The notes beneath the pieces were generated by a model that worked only from the letters and a program-made list of their open reading frames with translations, did no database searches and had not been told where the DNA came from. The position numbers were made by a program, and so were the translations under genes. Shown piece after piece: positions 1 to 4,624 of a DNA stretch of 5,978 nt. Positions within the stretch are counted from its first letter, which is position 1, and the number at the start of each line of letters is the position of its first letter. The DNA comes from Spirochaetota bacterium (GTDB taxonomy: Bacteria > Spirochaetota > Spirochaetia > Treponematales > Breznakiellaceae), in contig JAEWSV010000598.1 in assembly GCA_023398155.1 (NCBI GenBank), positions 1-5,978 of the forward strand, given 5' to 3'.

Positions 1-1
1 A

Positions 2-1162
2 ACGATGGTGGCCGTCGGCGCGAGCATCGTCATCGCGCAGAAGTTGGGGGCGCAGCGCCGGGAAGAGGCGGGAAAGATGGCTCTGGCGGCCCTCATTCTT
101 ATCGTGGCTTTTTCCCTCGTCGTGAGCCTAGCTATCGCCCTGTCCGCTCCCTACGCCGTCGCTCTCTTCGCCTTGGAACCCCAGGTCCACGATTACGCCG
201 TATCTTTCCTGTTCATCTACGGGGCATTTTCTTTCTTCATGGCGGTTAACATCGTGCAGGCCGCTATCCTGCGCTCTTACGGCTATCCGCGCGATCCGAT
301 GATCGTGAACATCGTCGCGCTCGCTCTCACCATCCTCGGCAACGCAGTGGTCCTCTTCGGTCCATGGACGTTGCCCGTCAGCGGCATCGCGGGCGTGGCC
401 TGCTCGACCGTCGCGAGCCAGTTCGTCGCTTTCCTCCTCATGCAGCGGCTGCTGCGTAGCCGGAAGGACAAGATCGAGATACCGTTCCGGCAAGCTTTTT
501 CCCTGCCGGCCGCGGCTTATCGGGGCATCTTGGAAGTCGGAGTCCCGACGGCCGGAGAGAACATCGCCTACAACCTTTCCCAGATCGTTATAGTCACGTT
601 CATCGCGCGTATGGGCACCGCCACGCTCGCCGCCTACGGATTGGTGGTCACCCTGTCGCGCTACATCTTCATCTCGGCGGTTTCGATCGGATCCGCATCC
701 CAGCTCAAGGTGGGCTATCTCGTCGGCGCGGGTCGATTCGATACTGCGTATCGGAATGTGTACCGCTATTTCTTGGCCGGGATGCTCCTCTCGGCCTCGG
801 CGGCGGTCATCCTGAACTTGGCGAAGCGTCCGTTCATCGCCCTATTTACGCAGGATCCCAAGATAGCCGCCATAGCGACGGCGACGCTCCTGGTCAGCCT
901 CCTCCTGGAGCCCGGCCGCAGCTTCAACACGATCATCATCCCCTCGCTCAAAGGATCGGGAGACGTCCGGTTCCCCGTCTTCGTGGGTATGTGCGTCATG
1001 TGGTTCGTCGGCGTCCCCATGGCTTGGTTCCTCGGCCTTAAATTAGGCCTCGGGCTCGCTGGTATCTGGCTCGCCATGAGCCTCGACGAATGGACGCGCG
1101 GCATACTCATGACTCTCAGGTGGAAATCGGGCGCCTGGCGGACCAAGCGCCTCGTGCGATAA
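2..1162 (+). CDS. MATE-family multidrug/organic-cation efflux transporter, 5'-truncated by window edge
   Basis: Inner-membrane exporter of the multidrug and toxic compound extrusion family, which expels drugs or metabolites in exchange for Na+ or H+. The frame is open to the left edge; the first ATG (position 5) is internal, because about 385 residues are visible where the family usually has about 450. Roughly the first 60-70 residues (TM1-2) are therefore missing. Numbering from that ATG, the family-like segment GASIVIAQKLGAQRREEAGK is at the N-terminus. About ten hydrophobic segments follow, with the usual central loop near residues 150-185 between the two halves. The C-terminal half has the SLKGSGDVRFPV signature near residue 316. 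The end, DEWTRGILMTLRWKSGAW followed by a basic tail, is typical of the family. The substrate cannot be inferred. The gene converges on the MFS gene and is not linked to the ribosomal cluster. Confidence 0.9.
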   Translation, partial: TMVAVGASIVIAQKLGAQRREEAGKMALAALILIVAFSLVVSLAIALSAPYAVALFALEPQVHDYAVSFLFIYGAFSFFMAVNIVQAAILRSYGYPRDPMIVNIVALALTILGNAVVLFGPWTLPVSGIAGVACSTVASQFVAFLLMQRLLRSRKDKIEIPFRQAFSLPAAAYRGILEVGVPTAGENIAYNLSQIVIVTFIARMGTATLAAYGLVVTLSRYIFISAVSIGSASQLKVGYLVGAGRFDTAYRNVYRYFLAGMLLSASAAVILNLAKRPFIALFTQDPKIAAIATATLLVSLLLEPGRSFNTIIIPSLKGSGDVRFPVFVGMCVMWFVGVPMAWFLGLKLGLGLAGIWLAMSLDEWTRGILMTLRWKSGAWRTKRLVR

Positions 1163-1164
1163 TC

Positions 1165-1178
1165 CTCCGTTACCGGAG
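1165..1178. terminator. small hairpin just after the MATE stop codon (weak bidirectional terminator candidate)
   Basis: CTCCG-TTAC-CGGAG forms a perfect 5-bp stem two bases after the MATE stop. Read on the minus strand the loop is GTAA, a GNRA tetraloop. No T-run follows on either strand, so intrinsic termination is doubtful. Its place between convergent genes is the main reason to list it. Confidence 0.25.
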
Positions 1179-1213
1179 AGGAAACGAGGTTCGCGCCTCT
1201 TCGCCGCGTCGTC

Positions 1214-1246
1214 GCGCCGCGTCATCGCGCCCAGTCATCGCGGCGC
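1214..1246. repeat. GC-rich inverted repeat in the convergent intergenic region
   Basis: GCGCCGCG (1214-1221) and CGCGGCGC (1239-1246) form an 8-bp perfect inverted repeat around a 17-nt spacer. The spacer region also carries a short near-duplication (gTCATCGCG twice). A TTTT run follows at 1261-1264, 14 bases after the stem, which is too far for a classic terminator. It may end transcription from either convergent gene, or may simply reflect GC-rich sequence. Confidence 0.3.
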
Positions 1247-1286
1247 CGCGGCGTGAGGCCTTTTCCTCCCGCTCCTTCATGATAGG

Positions 1287-2558
1287 TCAGGCAGGCTTAT
1301 GGGCTGCCTCTCCCTTACGGACGCCGGCCATGGAGAACCAGGCCACGAGCATGCAGAGCGCGCCGAAAAGGAAGATTCCCGGGAAGCCGGCCAAGTCGAT
1401 TATGGCTCCGGTGATCGGCGGCGCCGCGATGGCGGCCGACTGGCTCGCGGTATAGTAGAGGCCGGTGTAGATGCCGGTGTTCCCGTAATCGGCCATCTGC
1501 CAGAGCATGGGGAAAGAGTTGACCACCACCCCGATCCACACCGCGCCGTAGATGAACATGAGGGCGAGGAAGAGGATGAGGGCGCCGTCCGGCGTCAAGG
1601 ACAATGCCCGGGCGATCGGTCCGGTGGCGACTATGACGGACAGTATGCCGGCCAGGGCGAGCAGGCTTGCCCTGATGTAATTCCTCCTCCCCACCTTGTG
1701 GGCGATGTAGCCGGCCGGTATCGCGAGCGCGACGCCGGAGATGCCGGCGACGCCTTGGGCCAACGCAGCCTTACCCGCCGAAACGCTGAGCACCTCCACC
1801 AAATACATGCCGAGGAACGGCTTCGCGCCTTCGTACGCCATGAACCAGAAGAAAATCGCGATGAGGATGCGGAGGACGCTCCGGTCGCTGGAAGCGAGGA
1901 TGGTCTTGATGGAGGCGAGGATCGGTTCCCTTTTTTCGGCGGCTTCCTCATCGGCTCTCCGTTCCCGTACGAAGAGGAGAAGGACGAGGACGGCGCCGAC
2001 GATGCAAACCGAGGCGATCACGAAAGGCAGCCGGGCGTTGAGATCGGCGAGGCGCGCGAGCGCGAGCGTTCCGACGATGAGGCCGATGCCGCCCATCGTG
2101 TTGATTACGCCGTTCGCTTCGGATCGGTATTCGCCGGGAATGGTGTCCGGCATGAGGGCCACGACCGGACCGCGGACGCTCGTCTTGAAGATGTTGAGGC
2201 AAAAAATGGCGGCCATGAGGGCCCAGAACGACATGGCCGCGGCGTCGGGGATAAGCGCGAAGAAGAGGGCGGCCGCGGGTAGCATGACGACGATGAAGGG
2301 CATGCGCCGCCCGATCTTGGTGCGCGTCCGGTCTGACCACACCGAGACGATAGGGATGAGCAAGAGTTGGAGCATGTTGTCCAAGGTCATCACTCCGCCG
2401 ATCGCGGCATTGGAGCCGATGTACTTCTTGAGGAAGAGCGGTACGTAGGTGTCGTAGAGGGGATCCATCAAGCCCATCGTGAAGAATCCGAAACCTATAA
2501 GGAAGGTGAGCCCCAGGTATTGCCGGAATCCGGTTCGGTCATCGGCGTTTCTCGCCAT
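1287..2558 (-). CDS. MFS transporter, SLC45/GPH-like (probable sugar:cation symporter)
   Basis: A 12-helix major facilitator of 423 residues that probably moves a sugar or glycoside with H+ or Na+; the substrate is unknown. Evidence, numbered from the chosen start: the MDPLYDTYVP segment in TM1 (31-40); the conserved loop 2-3 motif SDRTRTKIGRRMPF (75-88); the TM4-5 segment with VRGPVVALMPD (128-138) and a conserved GEYRSEANG (142-150); a charged central loop (about 198-215); the second-half loop HKVGRRN (287-293); and GLYYTASQSAAIAAPPITG (366-384), typical of SLC45-like bacterial carriers. The start at 2558 is preferred over an ATG 35 codons upstream because AAGGAG lies 6 nt before it. The upstream extension is hydrophilic, unlike the family, and would overlap the promoter. 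The gene stands alone, with its own promoter, divergent from the tRNA-Thr cluster. Confidence 0.9.
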   Translation of the reverse strand: MARNADDRTGFRQYLGLTFLIGFGFFTMGLMDPLYDTYVPLFLKKYIGSNAAIGGVMTLDNMLQLLLIPIVSVWSDRTRTKIGRRMPFIVVMLPAAALFFALIPDAAAMSFWALMAAIFCLNIFKTSVRGPVVALMPDTIPGEYRSEANGVINTMGGIGLIVGTLALARLADLNARLPFVIASVCIVGAVLVLLLFVRERRADEEAAEKREPILASIKTILASSDRSVLRILIAIFFWFMAYEGAKPFLGMYLVEVLSVSAGKAALAQGVAGISGVALAIPAGYIAHKVGRRNYIRASLLALAGILSVIVATGPIARALSLTPDGALILFLALMFIYGAVWIGVVVNSFPMLWQMADYGNTGIYTGLYYTASQSAAIAAPPITGAIIDLAGFPGIFLFGALCMLVAWFSMAGVRKGEAAHKPA

Positions 2559-2564
2559 GTTTCG

Positions 2565-2570
2565 CTCCTT
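2565..2570 (-). promoter_or_regulatory. ribosome binding site deciding the MFS start
   Basis: On the minus strand AAGGAG lies 6 nt before the ATG at 2558. This near-consensus Shine-Dalgarno rules against the longer ATG start at 2663. Confidence 0.85.
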
Positions 2571-2583
2571 GCGTTTTATTGCG

Positions 2584-2625
2584 CGAATGCGCATAGTATA
2601 GACGAGAGGGCCGCCGAACGCGCAT
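2584..2625. repeat. pair of 11-bp direct repeats bracketing the MFS promoter (candidate operator)
   Basis: CGAATGCGCAT (2584-2594) and CGAACGCGCAT (2615-2625) differ at one base and are spaced 31 bp apart, about three helical turns. The first covers the predicted transcription start; the second lies where the missing -35 should be. The first also sits in a dyad, TGCGC-GAAT-GCGCA (2580-2593). This arrangement fits a regulator site, but no regulator gene is in view. Confidence 0.4.
2595..2600 (-). promoter_or_regulatory. -10 element of the MFS gene promoter
   Basis: The minus strand reads TATACT, a one-mismatch -10 hexamer, 36 nt upstream of the chosen ATG. It would start transcription near 2588, giving a leader of about 30 nt. 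There is no good -35 hexamer at the expected 2617-2624, so the promoter is either weak or depends on an activator. The two CGAAYGCGCAT repeats flank it. Confidence 0.5.
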
Positions 2626-2656
2626 GAAAAAACCATGATCCGCTCCGCCCCTTGCC

Positions 2657-2686
2657 TTGACATAAGGGCACGGATCCTGCTATCTT
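2657..2686 (+). promoter_or_regulatory. sigma-70-type promoter of the tRNA-Thr/rpmG/secE cluster
   Basis: TTGACA (2657-2662) is a perfect -35. After an 18-bp spacer comes TATCTT (2681-2686) preceded by TGC, an extended -10. Transcription should start near 2691-2693, about 25 nt before the tRNA. The bases after the -10 are GC-rich (CACCG), as in stringently controlled stable-RNA promoters; that last point is inference. Confidence 0.75.
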
Positions 2687-2716
2687 CACCGAGCGTCGTT
2701 TTTTCCGCGTCACTAC

Positions 2717-2789
2717 GCCCTTGTAGCTCAGTCGGTAGAGCACATCCATGGTAAGGATGAGGTCAACGGTTCGATTCCGTTCGAGGGCT
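2717..2789 (+). tRNA. tRNA-Thr (anticodon GGT)
   Basis: A full cloverleaf of 73 nt. The acceptor GCCCTTG pairs with CGAGGGC (one G-U). The D-stem is GCTC/GAGC, the anticodon stem CATCC/GGATG with loop ATGGTAA, and the T-arm AACGG-TTCGATT-CCGTT. The anticodon GGT lies at 2750-2752 and reads ACC and ACT. The discriminator base is T and no CCA is encoded, so the end must be added by CCA-transferase. It is the first gene of the cluster, 26-nt leader after the promoter. A T-rich stretch follows, but no hairpin that would end transcription before rpmG. Confidence 0.95.
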
Positions 2790-2835
2790 TGTATTTTTGA
2801 GCTCCGGGGTAGTGCCGGCGTTAAGGGGATAGGGT

Positions 2836-3009
2836 ATGGCTTCCAAGAAAACCGCAGTTGAATTGATCGCGCTCCAGTGCAGCGAGTGCAAGCGTAAGAA
2901 TTACACCACCAAGAAGAATCGGCGGAATACGCAGGAAAAGCTCGAGCTCAACAAGTACTGCAAGTTCGACCACAAGCATACCCTGCACAAGGAAACGAAG
3001 GTAAAGTAG
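2836..3009 (+). CDS. rpmG: 50S ribosomal protein L33
   Basis: Small basic 57-residue protein of the large subunit near the E site; length is normal for bacterial L33. It matches the family throughout: TAVELIALQC, RKNYTTKKNRRNTQEKLELNKYC and KHTLHKE. The first zinc knuckle CSEC (C15, C18) is complete. The second has C42 but aspartate at 45 where the zinc form has cysteine, so only three of the four canonical cysteines are present. D45 or H46 might serve as the fourth ligand, or zinc may not be bound. AAGGGG lies 7 nt before the ATG. It sits between two tRNA genes and is probably released from a common precursor by RNase P and 3'-tRNA processing. Confidence 0.95.
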   Translation: MASKKTAVELIALQCSECKRKNYTTKKNRRNTQEKLELNKYCKFDHKHTLHKETKVK

Positions 3010-3017
3010 TCTCTCCT

Positions 3018-3090
3018 AGGCCAGTAGCTCTAATGGTAGAGCGCCGGTCTCCAAAACCGGATGTTGCGGGTTCGAATCCTGCCTGGCCTG
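3018..3090 (+). tRNA. tRNA-Trp (anticodon CCA)
   Basis: A 73-nt cloverleaf with a perfect 7-bp acceptor stem AGGCCAG/CTGGCCT. The D-stem is GCTC/GAGC, the anticodon stem CCGGT/ACCGG with loop CTCCAAA, and the T-arm GCGGG-TTCGAAT-CCTGC. Anticodon CCA is at 3051-3053 and the discriminator is G, the expected identity base for Trp. The 3' CCA is not encoded. It begins 8 nt after the rpmG stop. A tRNA-Trp directly before secE is a widespread arrangement. Confidence 0.97.
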
Positions 3091-3156
3091 ATGCAGTCGC
3101 GCCGCGCTTCCGGTCGGTGGTGTGGGCGACGTTGTCGTATCGTATGCGTTTCGTGT

Positions 3157-3193
3157 CGCGGGTTTTGATTCCGCGCACGGACGAAAGCGTCCG
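3157..3193 (+). other. two tandem hairpins in the secE 5' leader
   Basis: In the 130-nt gap between tRNA-Trp and secE, CGCGG (3157-3161) pairs with CCGCG (3171-3175) around a 9-nt loop. Immediately after, CGGACG (3178-3183) pairs with CGTCCG (3188-3193) around AAAG. They end 28 nt before the secE start. They may stabilise or mark the processed secE-nusG mRNA. I see no convincing promoter and nothing else in this gap. Confidence 0.45.
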
Positions 3194-3208
3194 CGTAAGG
3201 CGGGCCTT

Positions 3209-3215
3209 GAGAGGG
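3209..3215 (+). promoter_or_regulatory. ribosome binding site deciding the secE TTG start
   Basis: GAGAGGG lies 5 nt before TTG at 3221. It places initiation at the non-ATG codon exactly where SecE homology begins. Confidence 0.65.
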
Positions 3216-3220
3216 TTGGC

Positions 3221-3400
3221 TTGAACAAGATCGTCCTGTTTTTCAAGGAATGTTACGCCGAGCTCCGAAAGGTCGTCTGGCCGAGTCGCGACGACGTAAC
3301 CGGTTCCGTCAAAGTAGTTATCGTATCTACGATTGTCTTCGCCTTCGTGCTGGGACTCGTGGATGCGCTGCTGCTCATCGGCGTGAACCTGGTCTTCTAG
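3221..3400 (+). CDS. secE: preprotein translocase subunit SecE
   Basis: Essential clamp subunit of the SecYEG protein-conducting channel in the inner membrane. From a TTG start the product is 59 residues, the normal size of single-span bacterial SecE. It has an amphipathic N-terminal helix and the signature ELRKVVWPSRDD (14-25). One transmembrane helix follows (about 30-56), ending in a short tail. The frame also stays open to an ATG at 3122, but those extra 33 residues are arginine/glycine-rich, unlike SecE, and that ATG has no Shine-Dalgarno; they are translated leader sequence. nusG follows after 13 nt, so the two are cotranscribed as in most bacteria. Confidence 0.93.
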   Translation: MNKIVLFFKECYAELRKVVWPSRDDVTGSVKVVIVSTIVFAFVLGLVDALLLIGVNLVF

Positions 3401-3413
3401 CGAAAGGCGAAGC

Positions 3414-3971
3414 ATGTCCACGGGCTGGTACGTCCTTCATACGTATTCCGGATACGAGAATAAGATCGAAAAAACGATCCGCATGATGATCGACGCGGGC
3501 GACCTCGACAAAGAAGTCGTGCGTGATGTTAAAGTTCCGTCCGAGGAAGTGGTCGAGGTGCGCGACGGTAAGAAGCGGACCATGACCAAGAAATTCCTTC
3601 CCGGCTATATCCTGGTGGAAATGGACCTTCCCGAGCTCGGTTGGAAGGTGGCCTGTTCTCAAATCAAGAAGATTCAGGGCGTGACCGGATTCGTCGGTAC
3701 GCCGGCGAACCGCAGGCCGAATCCCCTCACGGGCGACGAGGCCCGCGCTATTTTGCAGAAAGCCGGCGAAATTAAGGGCGAGCGCGTGGTCAGGCCTCGG
3801 CAGTCCTTCGCTCCCGGCGAGCAGGTCAAGATCATCGACGGCCCCTTCGAGTCCTTCACGGGCACGATCGAGGAAGTCAACGCCGAGAAGAACAAGCTTA
3901 AAGTCATGGTCGGTATCTTCGGGCGCGCGACGCCGGTAGAGGTCGACCTCCTGCAAGTAGAGAAGATGTAG
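3414..3971 (+). CDS. nusG: transcription termination/antitermination factor NusG
   Basis: Binds the clamp helices of RNA polymerase, suppresses or modulates pausing, and links polymerase to the ribosome (S10) or Rho. The protein has 185 residues, standard length. The NGN domain spans about residues 4-115, with WYVLHTYSGYENKIE at 5-19 and FLPGYILVEM at 61-70, a hallmark of NusG. IQGVTGFVG (88-95) follows. The KOW domain begins at about 132 (FAPGEQVKIIDGPFESFTG) and runs to the C-terminus. GAAAGG lies 6 nt before the ATG. No extra insert domain is present between the helices. A long structured spacer separates it from rplK. Confidence 0.97.
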   Translation: MSTGWYVLHTYSGYENKIEKTIRMMIDAGDLDKEVVRDVKVPSEEVVEVRDGKKRTMTKKFLPGYILVEMDLPELGWKVACSQIKKIQGVTGFVGTPANRRPNPLTGDEARAILQKAGEIKGERVVRPRQSFAPGEQVKIIDGPFESFTGTIEEVNAEKNKLKVMVGIFGRATPVEVDLLQVEKM

Positions 3972-3987
3972 CGGACCGGTAGGTCCG
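3972..3987 (+). other. hairpin directly after nusG
   Basis: CGGACC-GGTA-GGTCCG is a perfect 6-bp stem starting on the base after the nusG stop codon. The following bases (TTCGTGATTGTTCTTTT) are T-rich but interrupted, so it could be a weak terminator or the first element of the rplK leader. Its 3' arm begins a 10-nt sequence repeated at 4086-4095. Confidence 0.45.
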
Positions 3988-4095
3988 TTCGTGATTGTTC
4001 TTTTGAAACGCGGCGCCCGCGAGGGCGCTTCTCATACGGCGGATCGGGGAGGGCGGTGGTTGCGCGTGCGCGGCCTAAGCCGAACGGTCCGTTCG
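3982..4095 (+). repeat. 10-nt direct repeat GGTCCGTTCG (two copies) in the rplK leader
   Basis: The copies lie at 3982-3991 and 4086-4095 and are identical. Each forms part of the 3' arm of a hairpin: 3972-3987 and CGAACG-GTC-CGTTCG at 4081-4095. Each 5' arm can therefore pair with either copy. Confidence 0.6.
4013..4028 (+). terminator. GNRA-capped hairpin, attenuator/terminator candidate between nusG and rplK
   Basis: GCGCCC-GCGA-GGGCGC is a perfect 6-bp all-GC stem with a GCGA tetraloop, followed by TTCTCAT. The T-tract is only TTCT, so termination would be partial at best. This fits attenuation between secE-nusG and the ribosomal protein genes, or mere transcript stabilisation. Confidence 0.35.
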
Positions 4096-4170
4096 AGGTG
4101 TTACCTCCGTAGATGGGAGCCGCGGCCGTCGGTCGCGACGCTACCCCGGCGGGCTGGTCCCGGCCGGGTA
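4081..4170 (+). promoter_or_regulatory. structured rplK leader, candidate ribosomal-protein autoregulatory RNA
   Basis: Ninety bases just before rplK fold almost continuously. CGAACG-GTC-CGTTCG (4081-4095) abuts GAGGT-GTT-ACCTC (4095-4107). A bulged domain follows in which GGGAG (4115-4119) pairs with CT-A-CCC, enclosing CGTCG-GTCG-CGACG (4127-4140). Alternatively TACCC-GGC-GGG (4142-4153) pairs with CCC-GCC-GGGTA (4159-4170) through two single-base bulges; these last two compete for the same bases. rplK leaders in many bacteria bind L1, and rplJ leaders bind L10. The GGGAG...TACCC segment recalls the L1 site in 23S rRNA, and CCGTAGATGG recalls L10-leader cores. Both resemblances are from memory. 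No convincing promoter was seen in 3972-4191. Confidence 0.4.
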
Positions 4171-4191
4171 TACCACGATAGGAGAATACGT

Positions 4192-4623
4192 ATGGCGAAG
4201 AAGAAGGTGACTGCGATAATCAAATTGCAGTGCCCGGCCGGTAAGGCCACTCCCGCCCCGCCCGTAGGCCCGGCTCTCGGTCCTCACGGCGTCAGCGCGC
4301 CCCAGTTCGTGCAGCAGTTCAACGACCGCACGAAGGGCATGGAAGCCGGACTCATCATTCCGGCCGTCATCACGGTCTATTCCGACAAGTCCTTCACGTT
4401 CATCCTGAAGACGCCGCCGGCGTCCGTCCTGGTAAAGAAGGGCGCGGGGATCGAGAAGGGTTCGAGCGAGCCCCACAAGACCAAGGTTGGCAAGCTTCCC
4501 AAGGCGAAGCTCGAGGAGATCGCCAAGCTGAAGATGCCGGATCTTTCGGCTAATGACCTGGAGGCCGCGAAGCGCATCATCGCGGGCACCGCCCGTTCCA
4601 TGGGCGTCGAGGTGGAGTGGTAG
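4192..4623 (+). CDS. rplK: 50S ribosomal protein L11
   Basis: Stalk-base protein that binds the GTPase-associated region of 23S rRNA and is needed for factor-dependent GTP hydrolysis and RelA sensing. The 143 residues are the usual length. The N-terminal domain contains the conserved proline-rich PAPPVGPALGPHGVSAPQF, including the loop targeted by thiopeptides. The C-terminal rRNA-binding domain contains TPPASVLVKKGAG and the terminal helix with AAKRIIAGTARSMGVEV. The start is set by AGGAG 7 nt upstream; the frame stays open 201 nt further, but that stretch is non-coding leader. rplA begins one base after the stop codon. Confidence 0.97.
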   Translation: MAKKKVTAIIKLQCPAGKATPAPPVGPALGPHGVSAPQFVQQFNDRTKGMEAGLIIPAVITVYSDKSFTFILKTPPASVLVKKGAGIEKGSSEPHKTKVGKLPKAKLEEIAKLKMPDLSANDLEAAKRIIAGTARSMGVEVEW

Positions 4624-4624
4624 T

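Noticed and set aside
1299..2282. Long plus-strand reading frame (327 codons) antisense to the MFS gene
   Set aside because: Its product is rich in Glu, Arg, Gly and Asp with no family resemblance, and it mirrors the MFS gene codons. It is a GC-rich shadow.
2559..2663. 35-residue N-terminal extension of the MFS protein
   Set aside because: It would cover the -10 element, and the consensus AAGGAG sits before the internal ATG at 2558.
2790..2835. GTATTTTT after tRNA-Thr as a terminator
   Set aside because: There is no hairpin apart from the tRNA itself, and rpmG has no other promoter in the 46-nt gap.
3122..3220. 33-residue N-terminal extension of SecE from the ATG at 3122
   Set aside because: No Shine-Dalgarno, composition unlike SecE, and the region forms hairpins. 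TTG at 3221 has GAGAGGG at correct spacing.
2948..3421. 157-codon minus-strand frame across tRNA-Trp and secE
   Set aside because: It runs antisense through a tRNA, rpmG and secE; its GFEPATSGFGD-like peptide is the familiar false translation of a tRNA T-arm region.
4003..4035. TTGAAA with a downstream CATACG as an rplK promoter
   Set aside because: Spacing is too long or the -10 match too poor, and a strong hairpin occupies the spacer.
4169..4174. TATACC as a -10 element for rplK
   Set aside because: No -35 match 16-18 bp upstream (GC-only sequence), and transcription would begin nearly on the ribosome binding site.
3991..4191. 67-residue N-terminal extension of L11 (frame open from the ATG at 3991)
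   Set aside because: L11 homology and a good Shine-Dalgarno both begin at 4192. The extension is Arg/Gly-rich and overlaps the structured leader.
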